In this document: positions 26,517-34,723 of the stretch, piece after piece
How the letters are laid out: each line of letters opens with the position of its first letter
How positions within the stretch are numbered: the first letter of the stretch is position 1
Source of the DNA: Pseudomonas palmensis
GTDB lineage: Bacteria; Pseudomonadota; Gammaproteobacteria; Pseudomonadales; Pseudomonadaceae
Reading direction: 5' to 3'
DNA: 36,052 bases
Assembly: GCF_017848315.1 (NCBI RefSeq)
Contig: NZ_JAFKEC010000060.1
Location: 1 to 36,052 of the forward strand
Translations under genes and position numbers: made by a program
The notes under the pieces: generated by a model
Seen by the model: the letters and a program-made list of their open reading frames with translations, nothing else
Told to the model about the DNA's origin: nothing
The model's database searches: none

Positions 26517-27161
26517 ATGACCCGTTCGCCACGCCAACTGCTCGCCGCCACCGCCCTGCTGCTGGTCAGCACCGCCAGCCTCGCCAACGACGGCAATGCC
26601 GACCTCTACGACGCCGTGGCCCCGGCCGACTCGGCCTTCGTGCGCGTGCTCAACCTGAGCGATCGCAGCATCGACGTGACCCTGAGCGGCAAGGTCAACC
26701 CACAGAAGGTCGCCCCCGGCCAGCTCAGCGGCTACCGCTTCACCCCTGCCGGCAGCCACAAGATCGCGGTCGACAAGCAGGCCATCGAGCCGCAGCTCAA
26801 GGCCAACGCCGCCAGCACCGTGGTGTATGACGGCAAGGGCCTGACCCTGATCGCCGACAAATACGTCAACGAACCTAAAAAGGCCCAGATCGCCTTCTAC
26901 AACCTGACCCCCGCGCAGGCCGCCCTCAAGACCTCCGACGGCAAGACCTCGGTCATCGACCCACTGGGCAAGGACCAGACCGGCAGCCGCCTGGTCAACG
27001 AAATCAAGATCGGCTTCGCCGCCTATGTCGATCAGCGCAACGTCGCCCAGTTCGACGACCTGTTCCTCAAGAAAGGCCGCTCGTACAGCTACGTGCTGCT
27101 GCCCGCCGCCAATGGCTACAAGAGCATCAGCGTGGCCAACAGCATCGACCCCACGCTGTAA
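26517..27161 (+). CDS. algF: AlgF-like periplasmic O-acetylation protein
   Basis: This 214-residue exported protein has a signal peptide ending near residue 23 (STASLA-NDG). AlgF-like features are the early LYDAVAPADSAFVRVLNLSD, a proline/glycine-bearing PGQLSGYRFTPAGSHKIAV, and a second beta domain with IAFYNLTPAQAALKTSDG. AlgF has no known enzymatic residues and acts as an adaptor between AlgJ and AlgX in acetylation. Length is very close to the 216 residues of P. aeruginosa. AAGGAG lies seven bases before the ATG, 11 bases after algJ. Confidence 0.9.
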   Translation: MTRSPRQLLAATALLLVSTASLANDGNADLYDAVAPADSAFVRVLNLSDRSIDVTLSGKVNPQKVAPGQLSGYRFTPAGSHKIAVDKQAIEPQLKANAASTVVYDGKGLTLIADKYVNEPKKAQIAFYNLTPAQAALKTSDGKTSVIDPLGKDQTGSRLVNEIKIGFAAYVDQRNVAQFDDLFLKKGRSYSYVLLPAANGYKSISVANSIDPTL

Positions 27162-27199
27162 CCGCAGGCTGGCCTTGAACACAGGATGATGAACCGCGC

Positions 27200-28600
27200 A
27201 TGAAGATCCTTACCTCCCTCGGCCTGATGGCCGTACTCGCTGCCGCCAGCCAGGCCGGCCAGGCCGCCGAGGCGCCCAGCCCCGGCTGCACCAGCCTTGA
27301 GTGCATGGTCTGCCCGGCCCTGAGCGATCCGCAGAAATACGCCGAAGGGCGGATGAAACTGATGCGCGAGATCGTCCCGGGCAAGGACCGCTGGCTGTTC
27401 CGTTCGGCCGTCGACCTGACCAACGACTTCGGCATCCCCGCGCCCATGCGCCCGGAGTTCGCGCGCCTGATGGCCGCGTTCCGCCAGCAGGGTATCCACG
27501 TGGCCATGGCCGTGCAGCCCACCCGCGGGCTGATGCACCGCGACAAGCTCTACCCCGGGCAGTTGCACGGGTTCGACTTCGAGCGCGCCAGCAACAACCT
27601 GGCCAGCTACCTGCAGCAGCTGCGCAGCGGCGGCGCGGTGGTGCCCGACCTGATGCAACTGGTGCGCACCCCGCCGGCGGGCGAGTACTTCTTTCGCCGC
27701 GACCACCACTGGACCCCCAGCGGTGCCGAGGCCACCGCACGCCTGGTGGCCGATGAGGTGCGCCGCCAGCCGTTCTATGCCGACCTGACCAAGAAGCACT
27801 ACCGCACCGAGCCCGGCGTGATGGTGCCCAAGGACGGCACCATGAACCTGGCGATGAGCAGCATCTGCGGCAACAACTACGGCTTCCAGTATGTGCGCGG
27901 CTACCAGACCATCCCGGTGGCCGACGATGCCGACGCACTGTTCGACGAAGCCCCCGACCCGCAGGTGATCCTGGTGGGCGACAGTAACGCCGCAGCCCGT
28001 GAGGACGAGAGCAAGCAGTTCAACTTCGACGGCTACCTCAAGCAGTACCTGGATGTCGACATCCTCAACTACGCCCTGCCCGGCGTTGGCCAGGACGGCT
28101 CGCTGCTCGAATACCTGCTGTCCGAGAACTACAAGCCCGACGCACCGCCCAGACTGATCATCTGGGAGCTGCCGGCCAACTACCAGCTCGAGTCCGACCA
28201 GATGTACCGCCAGCTGATTCCAGCGGTCAAGGGCGGTTGCAGCACCTCCACACCGGTGCTGGGCAACCGCCTGCAGCGCCCTGCGCTGCGCGTCAACGAC
28301 CGCATCGAACTGCTGAGCAACGCCGGCGAAAGCCGCAAGGCACTGGGCAGCGGCCAGGGCTTTCTGGACATCCGCATCAGCGACAAGAACGTCAAGGACT
28401 TCTACGTGATCGTGTATTACGACAACGGTGCCCGCGACAAGGTGTGGTTTCGCCGCGAGGCGGCCGTCAGCGGTGGCCAGTACTACCTGGAGCTGAGCAA
28501 GGCCAAGGAGTTCGCCGGGGCCAACCTGCTCTCGGTGTTCCTCGAACCGACCAAGCCGAGCCAGGCCGCCACCCAGGTGGAAACCCGTCTATGCCTCTGA
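27200..28600 (+). CDS. algX: AlgX-like periplasmic polymer O-acetyltransferase
   Basis: This is a 466-residue exported protein with a signal peptide to about residue 23. The SGNH-like catalytic domain has D168-H-H170 in FRRDHHWTPSGAE and nucleophile S262 in LVGDSNAAARED. The serine motif reads GDSN, closer to general SGNH enzymes than the GTSN of P. aeruginosa AlgX as I recall it. A second, beta-rich C-terminal part (from about residue 355) fits the carbohydrate-binding module that holds the chain. AlgX is the terminal transferase that acetylates the polymer. Gap to algF is 38 bases, the largest after alg8, and the end overlaps algL by ten bases. Confidence 0.92.
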   Translation: MKILTSLGLMAVLAAASQAGQAAEAPSPGCTSLECMVCPALSDPQKYAEGRMKLMREIVPGKDRWLFRSAVDLTNDFGIPAPMRPEFARLMAAFRQQGIHVAMAVQPTRGLMHRDKLYPGQLHGFDFERASNNLASYLQQLRSGGAVVPDLMQLVRTPPAGEYFFRRDHHWTPSGAEATARLVADEVRRQPFYADLTKKHYRTEPGVMVPKDGTMNLAMSSICGNNYGFQYVRGYQTIPVADDADALFDEAPDPQVILVGDSNAAAREDESKQFNFDGYLKQYLDVDILNYALPGVGQDGSLLEYLLSENYKPDAPPRLIIWELPANYQLESDQMYRQLIPAVKGGCSTSTPVLGNRLQRPALRVNDRIELLSNAGESRKALGSGQGFLDIRISDKNVKDFYVIVYYDNGARDKVWFRREAAVSGGQYYLELSKAKEFAGANLLSVFLEPTKPSQAATQVETRLCL

Positions 28601-29706
28601 AGCCCTGGCTGGTCGCCACCCTGGGCCTGTGCGCCGGGTTGCAGCTGGGCAGCAGCCTGGCCGCGCAATCGATCTGGCCGGCGCGGGCCACCGCCCAGTC
28701 GGCGATGATCGCCGACTACCGCACCCTGCAGTGCAGCAAACAGCCGCCGCCACCGTACACCGCCAGCCTGCGCATGCAGAGCAAGTACGACCAGCGCGAT
28801 GCCAGCAAGTCGACCCTGCGCAGCCGCCCCGATGCCGACACCGAGGCGGCGAGCAAGCAGGTCAAGCAGTTCATCGCCGGGCTGATCTTCGCCAGCAAGC
28901 GCTTCCAGCGCGCCAAGACCCCGCAGCAGGCCAACATGGCCCTGGCCTGCCAGGACCAGTGGCTGGAGCACTGGGCGCAGGCCGGTGCCCTGCTCAACCC
29001 GGATGCCAGCAGCACCGGCATGGCGGCGCGCAAGTGGGCGGTGGCGGCCATGGCCTCGACGCTGCTGCTGACCCAGGCCGCCAGCAACGGCCAGGTGCAG
29101 CTGTCGCCGGCCCAGACGCGCTGGTTCGAACAGCTCGGCGAACTGATCATCCGCGAGTACCAGCCACGCCAGGCCGCCAGCTTCACCTGGTTCAACAACC
29201 ACGACTACTGGGCCGCCTGGGCCGTGGCCGCCAGCGGCATGCTGGTGCAGCGCGACGACTTCATCCGCTGGGCCGACGGCAATCTGCGTCGCGGCCTGCA
29301 GCAGGCGGTGCGCAGCGGGGACGGCAGCTATGCCTACCTGCCACTGGAAGTGGCGCGTGCCCGGCTTGCCGCCACCTACAGCCAGTACGCGCTGGTGCCG
29401 CTGGTGCTGCTGGCCGAGTCGGCGCGGGCCAATGGCCTGCCCTGGAGCGAACACGACCAGCAGACCCTGGAGCTGCTGGGCAACTTCGCCGCACGCACGG
29501 TGCTCGACCCCGGCCCGCTGCCCGAACTGATGGGCCAGGCCCAGACCGAGGTAGCCCCCTACAAGCTGGCCTGGCTGATCCCGTTCCTGTACCGCGCGCC
29601 CAACAATCGCCTGGCCCGCCAGCTGTACGAAAGCGAGGACGGCAACGTCGACAACTACAGTCAGATCGGCGGCCCGCTCAAGCCCTTCTACCCCCCTTTG
29701 CCGTAA
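28591..29706 (+). CDS. algL: AlgL-like polysaccharide lyase (PL5-type)
   Basis: This is a 371-residue exported protein with signal peptide MPLKPWLVATLGLCAG to about LAAQ. Lyase marks are PPPPYTASLRMQSKYDQRD, RKWAVAAMASTLLLTQ, and the catalytic-region NNHDYWAAW with H204. A tyrosine pair Y263-S-Q-Y266 follows in RARLAATYSQYAL. P. aeruginosa AlgL has NNHSYWAAW and an Arg seven residues before its catalytic Tyr. Here the nearest Arg (R258) is eight residues before Y266, so the site may be slightly rearranged. In the alginate system this enzyme removes polymer that misroutes into the periplasm. ATG 28591 lies within algX. Confidence 0.88.
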   Translation: MPLKPWLVATLGLCAGLQLGSSLAAQSIWPARATAQSAMIADYRTLQCSKQPPPPYTASLRMQSKYDQRDASKSTLRSRPDADTEAASKQVKQFIAGLIFASKRFQRAKTPQQANMALACQDQWLEHWAQAGALLNPDASSTGMAARKWAVAAMASTLLLTQAASNGQVQLSPAQTRWFEQLGELIIREYQPRQAASFTWFNNHDYWAAWAVAASGMLVQRDDFIRWADGNLRRGLQQAVRSGDGSYAYLPLEVARARLAATYSQYALVPLVLLAESARANGLPWSEHDQQTLELLGNFAARTVLDPGPLPELMGQAQTEVAPYKLAWLIPFLYRAPNNRLARQLYESEDGNVDNYSQIGGPLKPFYPPLP

Positions 29707-29723
29707 CCCAAGGACGAATCGCC

Positions 29724-31232
29724 ATGGCCCAGCCTGCCCGCATTTTCCGCTTTACCCGACTGGCCGGCCTGCTGCTGGCCGGCCTCGCCGGCGTGGCCCA
29801 CGCCGCCACCCAGGGCCTGCCGATGCAGCAGGCACTGCGCGTGGTCAGCCCCAACGACTACCAGGCGCAGGTGCAACAGGTGCAGGCCAGCACCCGCGAA
29901 GCAGTGAGCTTCACCCTGCAGGAACGCCCGCGCCCCGGCGGGCGTGCCACTGTCAGCCTGCAACCGATGTTCTCGGCCCAGGGCGGCAGCTGGCCGTTCG
30001 AGCCGTTCGTCAACAACGGCCTGTTCCGCGCCGTGGCCGGCTACCAGGCGCACCACCCGCAGGCGGTGCTGATCCAGGGTGGCAGCATCACCCTGGCGCA
30101 GTTGGCCGACACCCTGAACAACCCGCAGGTACTCAAGCGCTACAAGGACGGCTACCTGCTCAGCTACCCGCTGATGATCGCCGCCGATGGCGGGCTGGTG
30201 CTGGAGGGCACCAGCCTGTACCTCTACAGCTATTCGGGCACGGCCCTGATCAACCAGGGCTGGCTGGGCCTGAACCAGTCGCGCCTGGAAAGCGTGGCCG
30301 GCGACAAGGCCGGCAACACCGAGCGCGCCTGGCGCCCGTTCGTGGTGGCCTGGGCCGGCAGCCATACCCAGCTGATCGGCGCCACCCTCAACCGCCTGGG
30401 CTATAACGCCAACCTGTCGCGGGGCCTGACCACTGCCCTGAGCAGCCAGCAATCGCCGGCCACCCGGCCGGCCAGCGTGCTGATACGCGACAGCCAGTTC
30501 AGCGAGCTGTCGGCGGTGGAGCTGCAGCACAGCCGTGGGGTGATCGAGGGCAGCCGCTTCGAAAGTGCCCAGCAGTATGGCGTGGACGTGCGCGACAGCC
30601 AGATGCGCATGGCGCACAACCAGATTCGCGGGGTCGACAACAACAGCGGCATCCGCCTGCGCGGGCAGACCCGCGCCTGGCTCGACGACAACCTGATCCT
30701 GGGCACGCACAAGGCCGCCATCGAGGTCAGCGACCAGCAAGGCGCCCTGCTGCTGAGCGGCAACCGCATCGGCGCCAGCCGCGGCAACGGCGTGCTGCTG
30801 CGCAACCTCAAGGGCGAGATGCCGGTGCTGATCGAAGGCAACTTCATCGGCAATAGCCAGGGCAGCGCGGTGGACGCCAGCGACGTGGCTGGCGCGGTCA
30901 TGCTGGAAAACCACATCGGCAACACCCCCGAGTACGCCATCAGCCTGCGCAACACCCAGCCGCTGGCCGGGCCGCTGATTCTGGGCGGCAACACCCTGGG
31001 CCGGGTGGGCAAGGCGGTGGTTCGGGTGGAAGGCATGGACCAGGTGCTGCTGGGCAGCAACCGTTTCGAGGGCAAGCCATTGCTGCAGAACCTGCTGATC
31101 GGCGACCTGCTGCCGGTGCAGGGCCCGTTGCTCGACGCCACCGTGCGCCAGGGCTGCGTGGTGCAGGTACGCCGGGTGGCCGCCGGTAACCCGCAGCCGG
31201 GGCTGACCTGCGTGCAGAGTGCTAGCCGATAA
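29724..31232 (+). CDS. AlgG-like right-handed beta-helix protein lacking the catalytic DPHD motif
   Basis: This is a 502-residue exported protein with cleavage near AHA-AT at residue 27. From about residue 150 it shows AlgG-like blocks (RAWRPFVVAWAGSHTQLIGA, RLGYNANLSRGLTT), then successive beta-helix rungs ending in N/D turns (IEGSRFES, MAHNQIRGV, LDDNLILGT, LLSGNRIGAS, IEGNFIGNS). AlgG epimerises mannuronate to guluronate in the polymer using the His of a DPHD motif. The aligned place here reads D288-V-R-D291 (YGVDVRDSQM), so that His is absent. AlgG also has a structural role in guarding the chain, which could be retained. It is shorter than the 543-residue AlgG and sits last in the cluster, not after algE. 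Alternatively it modifies another uronic acid polymer. Confidence 0.75.
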   Translation: MAQPARIFRFTRLAGLLLAGLAGVAHAATQGLPMQQALRVVSPNDYQAQVQQVQASTREAVSFTLQERPRPGGRATVSLQPMFSAQGGSWPFEPFVNNGLFRAVAGYQAHHPQAVLIQGGSITLAQLADTLNNPQVLKRYKDGYLLSYPLMIAADGGLVLEGTSLYLYSYSGTALINQGWLGLNQSRLESVAGDKAGNTERAWRPFVVAWAGSHTQLIGATLNRLGYNANLSRGLTTALSSQQSPATRPASVLIRDSQFSELSAVELQHSRGVIEGSRFESAQQYGVDVRDSQMRMAHNQIRGVDNNSGIRLRGQTRAWLDDNLILGTHKAAIEVSDQQGALLLSGNRIGASRGNGVLLRNLKGEMPVLIEGNFIGNSQGSAVDASDVAGAVMLENHIGNTPEYAISLRNTQPLAGPLILGGNTLGRVGKAVVRVEGMDQVLLGSNRFEGKPLLQNLLIGDLLPVQGPLLDATVRQGCVVQVRRVAAGNPQPGLTCVQSASR

Positions 31233-31653
31233 CCCGCTGCATGCGCACGAAGCATTCGTCCTCACCCTGCGCGACGAAGCCGTGGCGCAGGTACAGGGCC
31301 TGGGCCGGATTGCTCTTGAACACGGTCAGGCGCAGCAGCGGCAGATGGCGCCTGCCGGCCCATTCGGCCAGTTGCTCCAGCACCCAGCCACCGATGCCCT
31401 TGCCGCGGGCGGCCTCGACCAGGTGCAGTTCGCGGATGTACAGCGCACGGCTGTCCTGGCTGAGGCTGCAGAAGCCCAGGGGCTGTCCGGCGTCGACAAT
31501 CAGCCATTGCTCGCGCCAGCCCCAGGCCTGGTCGAAGGCTTCTTCCAGCCAGAGCAGGTCGAATTCGCGGTAGTACGCCAGCATGGCGCGGCGCGTGAGG
31601 TCGCGGGCGAAGGTTCGGTGCAGGTCGGTGGCGGGGGTCAGGGTTGGGGTCAT
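31222..31653 (-). CDS. GNAT family N-acetyltransferase
   Basis: This 143-residue acetyltransferase fold has LYIRELHLVEAARGKGIGGW as the acetyl-CoA binding loop (RGKGIG), then VLEQLAEWAGRRHLPLLRLTV and NPAQALYLRHGFV, the usual C-terminal signature. The substrate is unknown. I chose the ATG at 31653 because the longer frame upstream runs into a REP pair. The stop codon overlaps the end of the AlgG-like gene by 11 bases in convergent orientation, so no terminator separates them. It is probably not part of the polysaccharide pathway. Confidence 0.85.
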   Translation of the reverse strand: MTPTLTPATDLHRTFARDLTRRAMLAYYREFDLLWLEEAFDQAWGWREQWLIVDAGQPLGFCSLSQDSRALYIRELHLVEAARGKGIGGWVLEQLAEWAGRRHLPLLRLTVFKSNPAQALYLRHGFVAQGEDECFVRMQRVIG

Positions 31654-31681
31654 TTGGGTGCCCGTCAGGGGATTTTCGGCG

Positions 31682-31757
31682 CGGCCATCGCAGGTCAAGC
31701 CCGCTGCCACAGGTAAGGCGGGGGCCTTGTGGGAGCGGGCTTGACCCGCGATGGCCG
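31682..31757. repeat. REPIN-like inverted REP pair
   Basis: Two inverted copies of a P. putida-type REP element (left 31682-31711, right 31728-31757, containing GGAGCGGGCTTGACCCGCG) face each other with 16 bases between. The left copy differs from the right by a few bases inside the palindrome. This compact form is typical of REPINs and differs in sequence from the pair at 546-785. Confidence 0.85.
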
Positions 31758-31775
31758 TAACGCAGATTCAGAGAG

Positions 31776-32183
31776 TCACACTTTAGGCCCCAGCTCATCG
31801 GCATAGCAAACCGGCGAACTCCCGGGCCCCTGGCGATCCAGCTCATCCTCCAGCCACTGGGCCAGCACCCGCGCATTGTTGTGCTGTTCATCCTTGAACG
31901 CATACACCAGGGTCAGGGTGCCGCCACGGGCCTTGTCCAGCAGCCCCCACCAATGCTGCGGCCGGTCGGCCAGCTCCTGGCGATACCGCTGGCAGAACCC
32001 GTCGTAGTCCACCTCACCGCGGTGAAAGGCCTGGCGCAACGCCGACGACGGCGCCACCTCGGGTAGCCAGGCACTCAGGTGCAACTGATCCTTGCGCCGG
32101 TTGCGCGGCCACATCCGATCCACCAGCACCCGCTCGCCATCCTGCGGCGCAGGCGCCTCATAGGCCCGTTTGCACTGAATCAT
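31776..32183 (-). CDS. DUF488 family protein
   Basis: This is a 135-residue soluble protein. Family marks are MIQCKRAYEAPAPQDGERVL, VDRMWPRNRRKDQLHLSAWL, and GGTLTLVYAFKDEQHNNARV. DUF488 proteins are widespread small proteins of unknown biochemical role, and no catalytic site can be assigned here. ATG 32183 has GGAGG nine bases upstream; the GTG two codons earlier is too close to it. It is divergent from the PiT gene, with the REP pair downstream. Confidence 0.88.
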   Translation of the reverse strand: MIQCKRAYEAPAPQDGERVLVDRMWPRNRRKDQLHLSAWLPEVAPSSALRQAFHRGEVDYDGFCQRYRQELADRPQHWWGLLDKARGGTLTLVYAFKDEQHNNARVLAQWLEDELDRQGPGSSPVCYADELGPKV

Positions 32184-32321
32184 CGGCACGTTCCTCCCAC
32201 TGCCTGGGTGTAAGCGTAGCTGGGCAACCCGCGTTTTTGTTGATCGAAGTCACTATGCCATCACTCAGGGTTTTTATCCTTGATGCGCCAGGCACGACTT
32301 CCACCCTACCGGACCCGTCTA

Positions 32322-33938
32322 ATGACAACCCCGATCAGCACCACCCTTGACTCCGCGGGTGGCCGCCCCTCCCTTGCACAACTGGCCACCCGCCCCGGCC
32401 GCGCCTCCGTCACCCTGTTCGTCTGCCTGTTGCTGGGGGGCCTGGTGTACACCGCCTGGAGCCTGTTCCGCGACATCGATGCCGCCGGTACCGTGGTCAC
32501 CACCTGGACGCCCTTCCTGCTGCTGGGCCTGGCACTGCTGATTGCCCTGGGTTTCGAATTCGTCAACGGTTTCCACGACACCGCCAACGCCGTGGCCACC
32601 GTGATCTACACCAACTCGCTGCCGGCGCAGTTCGCCGTGGTGTGGTCGGGGTGCTGGAATTTCATCGGGGTGCTGCTGTCCAGCGGCGCGGTGGCCTTCG
32701 GCATCATTGCCCTGCTGCCGGTGGAGCTGATTCTGCAGGTGGGTTCGGCCACCGGCTTTGCCATGGTCTTCGCCCTGCTGCTGGCCGCGATCATCTGGAA
32801 CCTGGGCACCTGGTGGCTGGGGCTGCCGGCCTCCTCCTCGCACACCCTGATCGGCTCGATCATCGGCGTGGGCGTGGCCAATGCGCTGATGAACGGGCGC
32901 GACGGCACCAGCGGCGTGGACTGGACCCAGGCCAGCAAGGTGGGCTACGCGCTGCTGTTCTCGCCCCTGGTGGGCTTTGCCTGTGCGGCGCTGCTGCTGG
33001 TGGGCCTGCGCATGCTGGTCAAGCGCCGCGAGCTGTACCAGGCGCCGGTCGGCGACGCCCCGCCGCCCTGGTGGATTCGCGGCCTGCTGATCGCCACCTG
33101 CACCGGGGTGTCGTTCGCCCACGGCTCCAACGACGGGCAGAAGGGCATGGGCCTGATCATGCTGATTCTGGTGGGTACCCTGCCGATGGCCTACGCGCTG
33201 AACCGCACCATGCCGGCCGACCAGTCGCTGCAGTTTGCCGCCGTGGCCCAGGCCACCCAGCAGCAGTTGCTCGGCCAGTCGGCGCAGCCCCATGTCGGCG
33301 ACCCGCGCGCCACCCTCACCTTGTACCTGCGCGAGCGGCAACCGAGCCCCGAGCTGGTACCGGCCCTGGCGGCACTGGCCGGCCTGATCGGCGAGGAAGT
33401 CGCAGGCTACGGCTCGCTGACCCACGTACCGGCCGAGGCCATGGCCAACGTGCGCAACGACATGTACCTGACCAGCGAAGCCATCCGCCTGATGCAAAAG
33501 CACCAGCACGGCGGGCTCGACGCGGCCGCCACCGCACAGGTGCAGTTGTTCAAGAGCCGCATCGACGACGCCACCCGGTTCATTCCGTTGTGGGTCAAGG
33601 TGGCGGTGGCGATTGCCCTGGGGCTGGGCACGATGGTCGGCTGGCGGCGCATCGTGGTCACGGTGGGCGAAAAGATCGGCAAGACCCACCTCACCTACGC
33701 CCAGGGGGCTTCGGCGGAGCTGGTGGCGATGTGCACCATCGGTGCGGCGGACATGTACGGGCTGCCGGTGTCGACCACCCACGTGCTGTCGTCCGGGGTG
33801 GCCGGCACCATGGTGGCCAACGGTTCGGGCCTGCAATTGCGCACCATCGCCAACCTGGCGATGGCCTGGGTACTGACCCTGCCCGCAGCGATCATGCTGT
33901 CGGGCGGGCTGTACTGGCTGCTGACCCGGCTGCTGTAG
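32322..33938 (+). CDS. PiT family inorganic phosphate transporter
   Basis: This 538-residue inner-membrane carrier is for phosphate or metal-phosphate with a cation. Both PiT signature repeats are present: GFEFVNGFHDTANAVATVIY in the first half and FAHGSNDGQKGMGLI in the second, each with the conserved Asn-Asp/Asp-Thr-Ala-Asn type core. LPASSSHTLIGSIIGVG and the late LPVSTTHVLSSGVAGTM repeat are also typical. A hydrophilic cytoplasmic domain (about residues 300-420) separates the two membrane halves. I chose ATG 32322 because MTTPIS is the usual Pseudomonas start; ATG 32283 is a possible alternative. Only three bases separate its stop from the convergent OmpA-like gene. Confidence 0.92.
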   Translation: MTTPISTTLDSAGGRPSLAQLATRPGRASVTLFVCLLLGGLVYTAWSLFRDIDAAGTVVTTWTPFLLLGLALLIALGFEFVNGFHDTANAVATVIYTNSLPAQFAVVWSGCWNFIGVLLSSGAVAFGIIALLPVELILQVGSATGFAMVFALLLAAIIWNLGTWWLGLPASSSHTLIGSIIGVGVANALMNGRDGTSGVDWTQASKVGYALLFSPLVGFACAALLLVGLRMLVKRRELYQAPVGDAPPPWWIRGLLIATCTGVSFAHGSNDGQKGMGLIMLILVGTLPMAYALNRTMPADQSLQFAAVAQATQQQLLGQSAQPHVGDPRATLTLYLRERQPSPELVPALAALAGLIGEEVAGYGSLTHVPAEAMANVRNDMYLTSEAIRLMQKHQHGGLDAAATAQVQLFKSRIDDATRFIPLWVKVAVAIALGLGTMVGWRRIVVTVGEKIGKTHLTYAQGASAELVAMCTIGAADMYGLPVSTTHVLSSGVAGTMVANGSGLQLRTIANLAMAWVLTLPAAIMLSGGLYWLLTRLL

Positions 33939-33941
33939 GCC

Positions 33942-34712
33942 TCAGCGCTGGCCGACGGCAGCATTGCCGTGGGAGATGATCACTTCGACGCGGCGGTTGA
34001 GCTGACGCGACTGCGCGTCGGCGTTGGAGGCCACCGGGTACTCCTTGCCATAGCCGGCACTGATGATCCGCCCGGCGTCCACCCCGTTGCGGCGCAGGGC
34101 GTTGGTCACAGCCGCTGCGCGACGCTCTGACAGCTGCTGGTTGAGGCTGTCGCTGCCGGTCGAGTCGGTGAAGCCCTCGACCCGCACCTTGCGCTCCGGG
34201 TTGGCACGCAGGTACTCGGCCAGCTGGTCGATGTTGCGCTGGCTGCCAGCCTTGAGCTCGGCACGCCCGGTGTCGAACAGTACATCGCCGAAGGTCACCA
34301 CGGTGCCACGCTCGGTCTGCTTGGCCTTGAGCTGCTGCAGGGCCTTGAGCTGCGCGGTACGCACGTCCAGGCGGGCCTGGGTGCGCTGCGCCTCGATGCC
34401 CTGCAGGCCGGCTTCGGCCTGGCGCAGGGCAATGGTCTGCTCGGCGACGGCGATCTTCTGGTTGGCCAGATAGGCCAGCTGCTCGATCTGCGGGGCCTTG
34501 CGGTCCTTGATCGAAGCCAGCTCGGCCTTGCCCAGGGCATTGAACGCATCCTTGGTTTCCAGTGCCGCCAGGCGGCTGGACTCCGGCTTGCTCTGCAGCA
34601 CGCTGAAGTGCTCGCGGGCTTGCAGCAGGCCAGGGTTTTCGGCGGTAGTGCTGCAACCGGCGAGCAACAGGCCCATCACGGAAACGGCAGGCAACAGGTA
34701 TTTGACGGACAT
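33942..34712 (-). CDS. OmpA-family lipoprotein with N-terminal DUF4398-like coiled region
   Basis: This is a 256-residue outer-membrane-associated lipoprotein. MSVKYLLPAVSVMGLLLAGC gives a signal peptide with lipobox LAGC. Residues about 25-135 are rich in Ala/Gln/Leu helices and resemble DUF4398. The C-terminal OmpA peptidoglycan-binding domain has FGDVLFDTGRAELKAGS, VEGFTDSTGSD and LNQQLSERRAAAV, including the Asp and Arg that hold diaminopimelate. It should anchor the outer membrane to peptidoglycan. ATG 34712 is preceded by AAGGA eight bases upstream; the ATG three codons earlier overlaps that site. It follows the DUF4398 lipoprotein gene by 11 bases and is presumably co-transcribed. Confidence 0.92.
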   Translation of the reverse strand: MSVKYLLPAVSVMGLLLAGCSTTAENPGLLQAREHFSVLQSKPESSRLAALETKDAFNALGKAELASIKDRKAPQIEQLAYLANQKIAVAEQTIALRQAEAGLQGIEAQRTQARLDVRTAQLKALQQLKAKQTERGTVVTFGDVLFDTGRAELKAGSQRNIDQLAEYLRANPERKVRVEGFTDSTGSDSLNQQLSERRAAAVTNALRRNGVDAGRIISAGYGKEYPVASNADAQSRQLNRRVEVIISHGNAAVGQR

Positions 34713-34723
34713 GACGGGCATCC

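Noticed and set aside
23986..26532. 848-residue minus-strand open frame opposite algI and algJ
   Set aside because: It is a shadow of the GC-rich codon usage of algI/algJ, is rich in Gln/His/Arg/Val without domains, and crosses two clear genes.
28629..29723. Upstream extension of the AlgG-like frame across algL
   Set aside because: The stretch is low-complexity Arg/Ala/Gly sequence in the shadow of algL, and a signal peptide starts at 29724 with a ribosome-binding site before it.
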